64,000 bases of DNA from Klebsiella sp. BIGb0407 (GTDB taxonomy: Bacteria > Pseudomonadota > Gammaproteobacteria > Enterobacterales > Enterobacteriaceae): the NCBI RefSeq assembly GCF_024807845.1, contig NZ_JANUEQ010000006.1, positions 186,001 to 250,000 on the forward strand, in the 5' to 3' direction. This document shows, piece by piece, positions 46,026-54,477 of the stretch. A program made the translations under genes and the position numbers. Under the pieces are notes generated by a model. The model saw only the letters and a program-made list of their open reading frames with translations, was not told the DNA's origin and did not search any database. How positions within the stretch are numbered: the stretch's first letter is position 1; every line of letters begins with the position of its first letter.

Positions 46026-47225
46026 TTATCCCATCACCTCGCCCAGGTTAAAAATGGGCAGATACATGGCAATCACCAGTACGCCAATAATTGCGCCAAT
46101 AATCACTATCATCAAAGGTTCGAGCCGTGCGGTGAGGTTCTCAGCCTGTTCCTCGGCTTGCTGAGTATGCCAGTTTGCCAGGCGTTCCAGCATTAAATCC
46201 AGTGATCCGGACTCTTCACCAACCCGAATCAATTGCCGGCATAAGGGTGTAAAACAGACTGTTGTCCCTAGTGCCTGCCAGAAAGGCGTTCCCACGGCGA
46301 TTTCACCTCTGATATTGTTAATCTGCTGATGCCAGAGTCGTTGTGACAGGGTGTTACCTGCTGCTGACAACCCTTGTAATAGCGGAATACCGGCTTGCTG
46401 AGTCAGTGCCAGAACGGTAAATATCTGGCTCAGGATCTGACCACGCCAGAGAGGGGCAATAAGCGGAAGAGTCAGTAACACTCGCTGCTCCTGTATTTGC
46501 CATTCTGGCTTGTGCTTACGGACAAACATTATCATCACTCCCAGCAATATTAGCAGAGGTCCGCCAGGTAAAGCCCACTGTGTGAGCCATTCAGCACCCG
46601 TAATAATTGTTCGGGTCAGCGTGGGAAGTGGAGCATTAAATGACTGATAGATCTGTGCAAACTCCGGCAATACAAAACCCAGCATACCGACAGTCACCAT
46701 TGAGGCGATAAGCAGAATAAAGAGTGGATAACGCAGAGCCTTATGCACTTTCTTTTGTAGCTGATAAAGCTGTTCTTGTTGTATCGCGAGGTGCTGGCAG
46801 CACTCTGCAAGTTTACCCGTGAGTTCGCCGGTATGGAGCAGGGCGATAAAGAGAGGCGGAAAGATTCGCGGCCAGGCTTGTAATGCTTCTGCAAAGGGTA
46901 TGCCTTTAGTGACCTGACTTTTAATATTTTGTAGCAGGGCAGACCACTCCGGTTTGGGATGCTGTTCGGCTATTAGCGTTAAGGTATCTGTCAGGGTGAT
47001 ACCCGCTTTGAGTAACACGGCTATTTGTTTTATGAATTCAATCTTATCGGGCATTGCGGAACGAAACAGCGATATTCCCCAGCGCCTTCTGGCCGAGACT
47101 AACAATAACTGCTGTTCCGCCAGCTGCTGCGTCAGAGTGGATTTTCCGTTAATTAACATTACACCCCGTTTGAGTGCGCCCTGGCTATCAATCGCTTTCC
47201 AGTTCCAGAGATGAATATCAGCCAT
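46026..47225 (-). CDS. hofC: Type IV pilus inner-membrane platform protein HofC (PilC-like)
   Basis: The 399-residue T2SF-type membrane protein has two repeated GspF domains. The first includes FIKQIAVLLKAGITLTDTLTLI, and the second IFTVLALTQQAGIPLLQGLSAAG; three to four membrane segments include the last near the C-terminus (IGAIIGVLVIAMYLPIFNLG). It forms the platform for pilin assembly with HofB. ATG 47225 (MADIHLWNWKAID) aligns with E. coli HofC and overlaps hofB by eight bases; alternatives are 47228 and 47255. Confidence 0.93.
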   Translation of the reverse strand: MADIHLWNWKAIDSQGALKRGVMLINGKSTLTQQLAEQQLLLVSARRRWGISLFRSAMPDKIEFIKQIAVLLKAGITLTDTLTLIAEQHPKPEWSALLQNIKSQVTKGIPFAEALQAWPRIFPPLFIALLHTGELTGKLAECCQHLAIQQEQLYQLQKKVHKALRYPLFILLIASMVTVGMLGFVLPEFAQIYQSFNAPLPTLTRTIITGAEWLTQWALPGGPLLILLGVMIMFVRKHKPEWQIQEQRVLLTLPLIAPLWRGQILSQIFTVLALTQQAGIPLLQGLSAAGNTLSQRLWHQQINNIRGEIAVGTPFWQALGTTVCFTPLCRQLIRVGEESGSLDLMLERLANWHTQQAEEQAENLTARLEPLMIVIIGAIIGVLVIAMYLPIFNLGEVMG

Positions 47226-48582
47226 CATGGTGGCCCAGAACGCGATAAACCTCATCCAGGCTGGTTATTCCTTGAGCCGCGGCGCGACAGCCATTTTCGA
47301 ACAGCGTCGTCATTCCCGATTGCCTGGCGATATCTTCCAGTTCAGTTGCATTCTGGCCCTGGTTGATAAGGCCTCCCAGCGTTTCAGAGACAGGGAGCAC
47401 TTCAAAAAGTGCGGTACGCCCGTAATAGCCGCTGTAACAGTGGTTGCAGCCTGTAGCTTGCCAGTAGGCTGCTGATAATGGCTGTTCAGGCGAGTTTTGC
47501 GGCGGCTGGCGGCAATGCAGGCAAAGTTTTCTTACCAGGCGCTGAGTGACTATCAGCCGCAAACTTGAGGTCAGGACATCACGTGGAATATTGAGTTGTT
47601 CCAGGCGCATTAAGGTTCCAATGGTGGAGTGGGTATGCAGCGTTGACAGAACCAGATGCCCGGTTTGAGAGGCTTTAATGGCGATATCGGCCGTTTCACT
47701 GTCACGAATTTCGCCGATCATTATCACATCAGGATCCTGGCGTAACAGTGCGCGCAAAAGCGTGCTATAGGTCAGGCCTGCTTTAGTATGGAGTTGGGTT
47801 TGATTTAAGCCGCTTAACGGGATCTCAATAGGATCTTCAACCGTACAAATATTACGATGAACCTGATTTAATCGGGTCAGGGCGCTATAGAGTGAAAGTG
47901 TTTTACCGCTGCCTGTTGGGCCGGTTATCAGTATCAGCCCTTGTGGAGAAGCGAGAGCGCGGTGAAAACGTAACGACTCTTCAGCAGGCATACCCAGCGT
48001 ATCAATATCAAAACAGTGGCTGGTTTGCTGTTGCAGGCGTAACACCAGTTTTTCACCGTAACGACAAGGCAGGGTGGAAACCCGAAATGAAGCCTGATGC
48101 TCTCCATCCTGATAATCCATCTGTCCATCCTGGGGCAGGCGTTTTTCTGCAATATCGAGACTGGCCAGAACTTTAAGCCTGGCGGTGAGTTGAGCGGCAA
48201 TCGAGCCGGGCAGTAAGGGCTGAGCATGCAGTACGCCATCAATGCGCAAGCGAATGCGATAAGTCGTCTGACCGGGTTCAAAATGGATATCTGAGGCGCG
48301 CTGCTGAATGGCGGTGCTCAATACTTCATTTAATAGCTCGGCGAGGGAATTGCCTGATACCTCTTTGCTGGCTGACAGAGCATAGAGAGCCTGCCATAGC
48401 GCTATCCGTTGAACGGGCCAGGTCTCTAGTTGAATCGGCTTATCGCAGATAAAACTTAATGCAGAGAGCATCTGTTCTGCTGGTGGCTTCGACGATGCAA
48501 TACGTAAAGCCTGGTCTGTCTCTTCTATCAGTAGCGCATTATATTGCTGACAAATGGAGCCTATTTGTTGTGACGTCGTCAT
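47218..48582 (-). CDS. hofB: Type IV pilus assembly ATPase HofB (PilB-like)
   Basis: The 454-residue GspE-family traffic ATPase has Walker A LITGPTGSGKTLSLYSAL, the Asp box and Walker B region (PDVIMIGEIRDSETADIAI), a histidine box (TGHLVLSTLHTHS) and a four-cysteine zinc site (CLHC and CNHC). It powers pilin extension with HofC and PpdD. It is slightly shorter than E. coli HofB (461). It shares one base with the ppdD stop. Confidence 0.94.
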   Translation of the reverse strand: MTTSQQIGSICQQYNALLIEETDQALRIASSKPPAEQMLSALSFICDKPIQLETWPVQRIALWQALYALSASKEVSGNSLAELLNEVLSTAIQQRASDIHFEPGQTTYRIRLRIDGVLHAQPLLPGSIAAQLTARLKVLASLDIAEKRLPQDGQMDYQDGEHQASFRVSTLPCRYGEKLVLRLQQQTSHCFDIDTLGMPAEESLRFHRALASPQGLILITGPTGSGKTLSLYSALTRLNQVHRNICTVEDPIEIPLSGLNQTQLHTKAGLTYSTLLRALLRQDPDVIMIGEIRDSETADIAIKASQTGHLVLSTLHTHSTIGTLMRLEQLNIPRDVLTSSLRLIVTQRLVRKLCLHCRQPPQNSPEQPLSAAYWQATGCNHCYSGYYGRTALFEVLPVSETLGGLINQGQNATELEDIARQSGMTTLFENGCRAAAQGITSLDEVYRVLGHHDG

Positions 48583-49028
48583 TACATTGCGCCATCATTA
48601 TCAAAATGGAAAACGTCTTCACAGGAATGAAGCAGTTTACTGTTCTGAGGTGCACGACACTCGCGTGTCCAGCGTATTGTGCCTTCACTGGCATTCCACT
48701 GTGGAGTGAGTACCACAATCAACCCTTGAAGCGTTTCCCGCCCGGCTAAAGCTACTACCCCACGAGTGATATTCATTTCACCGATATAACGTGTCGTATA
48801 AGGGAGAGGGATATCATGGCTGCCACTATTACAGTTTTCCAGGCCACCCTGGGTTAATCCACATAGTTCGATATGATTACGCTGGTGACCAAAGGTTTGC
48901 AGCATATCGGTCAGCGCCGCTTTACTGATATAGCCCTGATAGGCGGGAATACCGATGGCACTGAGGATGGCGATGATGGCGATAACCACCATCAGTTCAA
49001 TTAAGGTGAATCCTTTCTGGTTATGCAT
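48582..49028 (-). CDS. ppdD: Prepilin PpdD, type IV major pilin-like
   Basis: The 148-residue prepilin has a six-residue leader (MHNQKG) cut before F of the class III signal [19 protein letters not shown]. The glutamate at mature position 5 is present. Two cysteine pairs lie in the globular part ([28 protein letters not shown]). ATG 49028 has GGAG six bases upstream; a longer in-frame start at 49070 would place the leader internally. It is first in the ppdD-hofB-hofC run, as in E. coli. Confidence 0.94.
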   Translation of the reverse strand: MHNQKGFTLIELMVVIAIIAILSAIGIPAYQGYISKAALTDMLQTFGHQRNHIELCGLTQGGLENCNSGSHDIPLPYTTRYIGEMNITRGVVALAGRETLQGLIVVLTPQWNASEGTIRWTRECRAPQNSKLLHSCEDVFHFDNDGAM

Positions 49029-49181
49029 AGCCTGCTCCGGGTGATGTATTAATCCCAGAGTGACAGGCACAACTTACGATAACCAGCCAGCAAAAAATCA
49101 AACAGGGAGTGTGCTTCAGGAAAAGCGGGGAGGGTTGCAGAGGATGACAATGAAAGTGGAAGCAGCAGCGATAACAGCACA

Positions 49182-49207
49182 ACAGGGCGAGTTTAACCTC
49201 GCCCTGT
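49182..49207 (-). terminator. Hairpin downstream of nadC
   Basis: A strong stem (ACAGGGCGAG / CTCGCCCTGT) lies nine bases past the nadC stop on the minus strand. It has no T-run. It may attenuate or separate nadC from ppdD transcription. Confidence 0.5.
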
Positions 49208-49215
49208 CAGTGTAC

Positions 49216-50139
<924 letters not shown>

Positions 50140-50188
50140 TCATGCTACTCTGAAGCGATATCAAGTACCACTCAAAGGAGAGCCTCGG

Positions 50189-50752
50189 ATGCACCTGAAA
50201 GACGGTTGGTTGTCGGATGTTAAACACGTCCCCTCCCCACATTGTGACGAACGTCCGGAGGAAGAAAAGCCATCATTGCTGATCGTGCACAATATCAGTT
50301 TGCCGCCGGGAGAGTTTGGTGGTCCGTTTATTGACGCTCTGTTTACCGGAACTCTTGATCCACAAGCCCACCCCTATTTTGCCGGAATTGCCCAGTTACG
50401 TGTTTCTGCGCATTGCCTTATTCGTCGGGATGGTGAGATTATTCAATATGTTCCGTTTGATAAACGGGCATGGCATGCTGGCGTCTCTCAATATCAGGGG
50501 CGGGAACGCTGTAATGATTTTTCTATTGGTATCGAGCTGGAAGGGACAGATACTCTGGCCTATACCGAGGCGCAGTATCAGCAGCTTGCACAGCTGACTG
50601 CATTATTGATAGAACAGTATCCCCAGATAGCACAACATATGACGGGGCACAGCGATATTGCCCCAATACGTAAAACCGATCCCGGACCGGCATTTGACTG
50701 GCGCTATTTCCATCAGCATGTCGGCCAGATAATAAATAAGGACAGCCAATGA
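50189..50752 (+). CDS. ampD: 1,6-anhydro-N-acetylmuramyl-L-alanine amidase
   Basis: The 187-residue cytosolic zinc amidase recycles anhydro-muropeptides and so keeps AmpC-type beta-lactamase induction low. Zinc ligands are the histidine in [16 protein letters not shown], and H and D in [21 protein letters not shown] (key part: GHSDIAP and TDPGPAFDW). ATG 50189 (MHLKDGW) follows AAAGGAG; an upstream in-frame start at 50135 is not supported. It overlaps ampE by four bases. Confidence 0.96.
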   Translation: MHLKDGWLSDVKHVPSPHCDERPEEEKPSLLIVHNISLPPGEFGGPFIDALFTGTLDPQAHPYFAGIAQLRVSAHCLIRRDGEIIQYVPFDKRAWHAGVSQYQGRERCNDFSIGIELEGTDTLAYTEAQYQQLAQLTALLIEQYPQIAQHMTGHSDIAPIRKTDPGPAFDWRYFHQHVGQIINKDSQ

Positions 50753-51603
50753 CACTCTTTACTCTGTTGCTGGTATTTATTTGTGAACGGTTTTTTAAAA
50801 CCGGCGAACACTGGCAGTTTGATAGTCGGCTGAGTGTCCTGTTTAAACGCATCACTCATTTTTCTCTGGCAGGAACGCTGGTGATGACAGCGCTTTGTAT
50901 GCTGGTGGTCTTCCTGGTAATGGAAACCTTGGAGGGCGTGCTGTTTAATCTTCCGTTACTGGTCTTTTGGGTTGCGCTGGGCGTGTTGTGTATCGGTGCT
51001 GGAGAGGTACGTTTACACTATCATGCCTATCTTAAAGCGGCGCATCATGACGATGCTAATGCCAGGCAGGCGATGGCGAGTGAGCTAACGCTTATTCACG
51101 GCATTCAGCCAGAATGCAGTGAAAGAGAGTATTTACAGGAATTACAGAATGCGCTGATATGGATTAACTTCCGCTTCTATCTGGCACCGCTATTCTGGTT
51201 AGTTATCGGTGGCTTATGCGGACCAGTGTTCCTGGCCGGTTATGCTTTTCTGCGCGCATGGCAAACCTGGCTAGTACGCTATCATTCCCCGCACGAGCGT
51301 TTACGCTCCGGGATTGAGGTGATTCTGCATGTGGTGGACTGGGTGCCGGTTCGGCTGATTGGCGTTGTTTATGCGCTGTTAGGGCATGGGGAGAAGGCGC
51401 TTCCTGCCTGGTTTGCTTCACTGACCGATCGCCATACATCCCAGTATCAGGTGTTGACGGAGCTGGCTCAATATTCGTTAGCGCGTGAACCGCACTTTGA
51501 TAGCATTAAAACCCCTAAAGCTGCGGTTTCCATGGCGAAGAAAGCCTCGCTGGTGATTATTGTCGTGGTATCGTTACTGACGATTTACGGGACATTGATC
51601 TGA
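50749..51603 (+). CDS. ampE: Inner-membrane protein AmpE
   Basis: The 284-residue protein (E. coli has 284) has four likely membrane segments: residues 1-10 with the conserved CERFFK, about 37-60, about 65-85 and 143-165, plus a C-terminal segment near 266-282. It is linked to AmpD in beta-lactamase regulation; its biochemical activity is unclear. The ATG overlaps the ampD stop. Confidence 0.94.
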   Translation: MTLFTLLLVFICERFFKTGEHWQFDSRLSVLFKRITHFSLAGTLVMTALCMLVVFLVMETLEGVLFNLPLLVFWVALGVLCIGAGEVRLHYHAYLKAAHHDDANARQAMASELTLIHGIQPECSEREYLQELQNALIWINFRFYLAPLFWLVIGGLCGPVFLAGYAFLRAWQTWLVRYHSPHERLRSGIEVILHVVDWVPVRLIGVVYALLGHGEKALPAWFASLTDRHTSQYQVLTELAQYSLAREPHFDSIKTPKAAVSMAKKASLVIIVVVSLLTIYGTLI

Positions 51604-51611
51604 TAATGATT

Positions 51612-51641
51612 AACCAGGAAGGGGTCTCCTTCCTGGTTTTT
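51612..51641. terminator. Bidirectional terminator between ampE and aroP
   Basis: A stem AACCAGGAAGG / CCTTCCTGGTT is followed by T-rich sequence on the plus strand, serving the convergent ampE and aroP. Confidence 0.85.
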
Positions 51642-51650
51642 AGTGCAGAC

Positions 51651-53015
51651 TTATGCAGCCTTACGTTTCTTCTCTTTAATCAAGTAGCCTACCGCCAGAA
51701 CGGCAATCCACACCGGGATCAGCCAGACAGAAATCGCCATTCCAGGTGTCATCAGCATAATGACCAGTACTGCGGCCATAAACACCAGGCAGAGCCAGTT
51801 ACCCCAAGGATAGAATAATGCCTGGAAGCGGGTGACAACGCCTTTCTGCTGCATCGCACGGCGGAACTTAATGTGCGCGAGGCTTATCATCGCCCAGTTA
51901 ATGACCAGGGCTGACACCACCAGTGCCATCAGCAGGCCGAATGCCGAGTCCGGTGCCAGGTAGTTGATCAGCACGCACAGAGCGGTAAAGGCCGCGGAAG
52001 TCAGCAGGGTATTAATTGGCACGCCACGCTTATCGACTTTTTTCAGGAACTTCGGTGCATTGCCCTGCTGCGCCAGACCAAACAGCATACGGCTATTACA
52101 GTAAACGCAGCTGTTATAGACAGAAAGTGCCGCAGTCAGTACCACGATGTTCAGCGCATTCGCCACAAAACTATCGCCTAGTTCATGGAAAATAAACACA
52201 AACGGGCTGACTTCGGAGGTTACACGGGTCCACGGCATCAGCGACAGTAAGATAGTCAGAGAGCCAATATAGAAAATCAGAATACGGTAGATAACCTGAT
52301 TGGTGGCTTTAGGAATACTCTTTTCCGGATTATCGGCTTCTGCTGCAGTAATACCTACCAGCTCAAGCCCGCCGAAGGAGAACATAATGATAGCCATCAT
52401 CATGACCAGCCCGGTCATACCGTGAGGTAAGAACCCGCCCTGATCCCAGAGGTTACTGACGGAGGCCTGTGGGCCGCCATTACCACTGAACAGCAACCAG
52501 CCGCCAAACAGAATCATCGCAATAACCGCCACGACTTTAATGATGGCAAACCAGAACTCCATCTCACCGAATACTTTGACGTTATTCAGGTTGATAAGGT
52601 TGATAATCACGAAGAAGGCAGCAGCGGAAACCCAGGTTGGGATCTCCGGCCACCAGAACTGAATATATTTCCCTACCGCAGTTAGTTCGGCCATGGCGAC
52701 CAGAACATACAATACCCAGTAGTTCCAGCCGGAAGCAAAACCGGCGAAAGGTCCCCAGTATTTATAGGCAAAGTGGCTGAATGAACCTGCTACCGGTTCT
52801 TCAACGACCATCTCACCTAATTGGCGCATGATTAAAAATGCAATAAACCCTGCAATCGCATAACCCAGAATAATTCCCGGACCTGCAGACTGAATAACGG
52901 ATGCGCTACCCAAAAATAACCCGGTACCGATAGCTCCACCCAGCGCGATGAGCTGAATATGGCGGTTTTTGAGGCCGCGCTTCAGCTGGTCGTCTTGCTG
53001 CAGACTTTCCATCAT
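51651..53015 (-). CDS. aroP: Aromatic amino acid permease
   Basis: The 454-residue APC transporter imports phenylalanine, tyrosine and tryptophan by proton symport. It is very close to E. coli AroP: LKRGLKNRHIQLIALGGAIGTGLFLG at the N-terminus (key part GGAIGTGLFLGSAS), then about 12 helices. The start could be either of two adjacent ATG codons (53015 or 53012). A perfect TyrR box lies about 90 bases upstream. Confidence 0.97.
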   Translation of the reverse strand: MMESLQQDDQLKRGLKNRHIQLIALGGAIGTGLFLGSASVIQSAGPGIILGYAIAGFIAFLIMRQLGEMVVEEPVAGSFSHFAYKYWGPFAGFASGWNYWVLYVLVAMAELTAVGKYIQFWWPEIPTWVSAAAFFVIINLINLNNVKVFGEMEFWFAIIKVVAVIAMILFGGWLLFSGNGGPQASVSNLWDQGGFLPHGMTGLVMMMAIIMFSFGGLELVGITAAEADNPEKSIPKATNQVIYRILIFYIGSLTILLSLMPWTRVTSEVSPFVFIFHELGDSFVANALNIVVLTAALSVYNSCVYCNSRMLFGLAQQGNAPKFLKKVDKRGVPINTLLTSAAFTALCVLINYLAPDSAFGLLMALVVSALVINWAMISLAHIKFRRAMQQKGVVTRFQALFYPWGNWLCLVFMAAVLVIMLMTPGMAISVWLIPVWIAVLAVGYLIKEKKRKAA

Positions 53016-53100
53016 AGAACCCCGTAAAAATATCTGCGCCGTATCTGCCCGTTATACTGTACAGAGATAGGCGCTGGTGTTGTTGTATTATCCCGTAGTA

Positions 53101-53118
53101 TGTAAATTTATATTTACA
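53101..53118. promoter_or_regulatory. TyrR box upstream of aroP
   Basis: TGTAAATTTATATTTACA is an exact match to the TyrR consensus TGTAAA-N6-TTTACA and a near-perfect palindrome. It lies 86 bases upstream of aroP. TyrR represses aroP in E. coli, where two boxes are used; I see no convincing second box here. Confidence 0.85.
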
Positions 53119-53478
53119 CTTATGGTTTTTGTTATTTTGCGGGTATGACTTCCGCTCAGCAAAGAATAGTGATAATCGCCAGCGTTTGCACCTGCTTTAT
53201 AGGGGGTAATAATAGGAAAAATGAATGAAATGAGAGATGAACGACAATAATGCCAGCACAAAGAGTCTTAAAAATGAACAATAAGCAGTGAATTAATATG
53301 AAACGATTTTAATTGCAGAGGGTCTGATGATTACCGAAGAGGGTTACTCGCTCATTTTAGCGACAGCCACAATGTTAATACCTGTTTATCAATTTGAAAC
53401 GTTCTTTCTGTAAGGTTAGGAAAATGTGCTCGGGTTAATGTTTTCTGGCAAAACCTTTATGGACAGAAGGTGAATACT
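53119..53478. other. Gene-free aroP-pdhR interval
   Basis: About 360 AT-rich bases with no coding region or clear structure beyond the aroP and pdhR control sites at its edges. Confidence 0.6.
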
Positions 53479-53522
53479 TTGTTACTTTTAGCCCTAAGAA
53501 CTGATAATTGGTCTTACCAATT
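53479..53522 (+). promoter_or_regulatory. pdhR promoter and PdhR operator
   Basis: TTGTTA (53479-53484) and GATAAT (53503-53508) are spaced 18 bases apart. AATTGGTCTTACCAATT (53506-53522) overlaps the -10 and is a perfect 7-bp palindrome around CTT, matching the PdhR consensus ATTGGTNNNACCAAT. PdhR without pyruvate should repress the whole pdhR-aceEF(-lpd) operon here. Confidence 0.9.
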
Positions 53523-53553
53523 AACTCTGAGCTACCGGCAAAGATAGGGTACG

Positions 53554-54318
53554 ATGGCCTACAGCAAAATCCGCCAACCGAAATTATCCGATGCGATTGA
53601 GCAGCAGTTAGAGTCTCTCATCCTCGAGGGGACCTTGCGCCCTGGTGAAAAGCTGCTTCCTGAGCGCGAGCTTGCAAAGCAATTTGATGTTTCACGTCCC
53701 TCATTGCGTGAGGCGATTCAGGGTCTTGAAGCGAAGGGGTTATTACTCCGTCGCCAGGGTGGTGGCACTTTTGTACAAAATAGCTTGTGGCAGAGCCTGA
53801 GCGATCCGCTGGTTGAACTCCTTTCCGAACACCCTGAATCTCAGTTTGACTTGCTTGAAACTCGTCATGCGCTGGAAGGGATTGCTGCATACTATGCAGC
53901 ACTTCGCGGAACGGATGAAGACCTTGAGCGCATCAGTCATTGCCATACCGCTATTAAAGACGCTCAAGAGTCTGGCGACAGTGATGCCGAGTCTGACGCA
54001 GTAATGCAGTATCAAATTGCTGTCACTGAAGCTTCACATAATGTTGTTCTGCTTCATCTGTTACGCTGTATGGAACCGATGCTTGAGCAAAACGTTCGCC
54101 AAAATTTTGAATTACTCTATGCCCGTAGCGAAGTGCTGGGGCAGGTGAGTAGCCATCGCGCCAGCATTTTTGCGGCGATTATGGCTCGCCAGCCCGAACA
54201 GGCTCGAGAAGCCTCGCATCGTCACCTGGCTTTTATTGAGGAAATATTGTTGGAACGTAGTCGTGAGCAAAGCCGTCGTGAACGCTCGCTTCGTCTCTTC
54301 CAGCAACGCAAGGATTAA
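53554..54318 (+). CDS. pdhR: Pyruvate dehydrogenase complex repressor
   Basis: The 254-residue GntR/FadR-family regulator has the same length as E. coli PdhR. The winged helix ([27 protein letters not shown] region, about residues 30-57; core [16 protein letters not shown]) is followed by an all-helical FCD domain that senses pyruvate. It is first in the pdh operon, downstream of its own operator. Confidence 0.97.
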   Translation: MAYSKIRQPKLSDAIEQQLESLILEGTLRPGEKLLPERELAKQFDVSRPSLREAIQGLEAKGLLLRRQGGGTFVQNSLWQSLSDPLVELLSEHPESQFDLLETRHALEGIAAYYAALRGTDEDLERISHCHTAIKDAQESGDSDAESDAVMQYQIAVTEASHNVVLLHLLRCMEPMLEQNVRQNFELLYARSEVLGQVSSHRASIFAAIMARQPEQAREASHRHLAFIEEILLERSREQSRRERSLRLFQQRKD

Positions 54319-54327
54319 GCGTTATAC

Positions 54328-54368
54328 ATACCCAAAATAATTTGAGTTGCTTGAAGTATGACGGGTAT
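54328..54368. repeat. Mini-ERIC: the two ERIC ends fused (41 bp)
   Basis: On the minus strand this reads ATACCCGTCATACTTCAAG, then CAACTCAAATTATTTTGGGTAT (split here as CAACTCAAATTATTTT and GGGTAT). These are the left and right ends of ERIC with the whole core missing. It lies in the pdhR-aceE gap ten bases after the pdhR stop and can form an imperfect hairpin. Confidence 0.7.
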
Positions 54369-54390
54369 AAGCGCGCGGTAATGAAAGGTA

Positions 54391-54438
54391 GAACCTGTCT
54401 TATTGGATTTTTCCACAAAAGTGCAATAAGACAGGTTC
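54391..54438 (+). other. Perfect 15-bp inverted repeat in the aceE leader
   Basis: GAACCTGTCTTATTG (54391-54405) and CAATAAGACAGGTTC (54424-54438) are exact reverse complements separated by 18 bases. It ends 39 bases before aceE. No T-run follows, so it is not a simple terminator. The sequence resembles one I recall in the same place in E. coli, which suggests a conserved function such as mRNA processing, protection or protein binding. Confidence 0.75.
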
Positions 54439-54477
54439 CAGATAATCAACTTTAAACACAGATAAGGAATACCCCCC

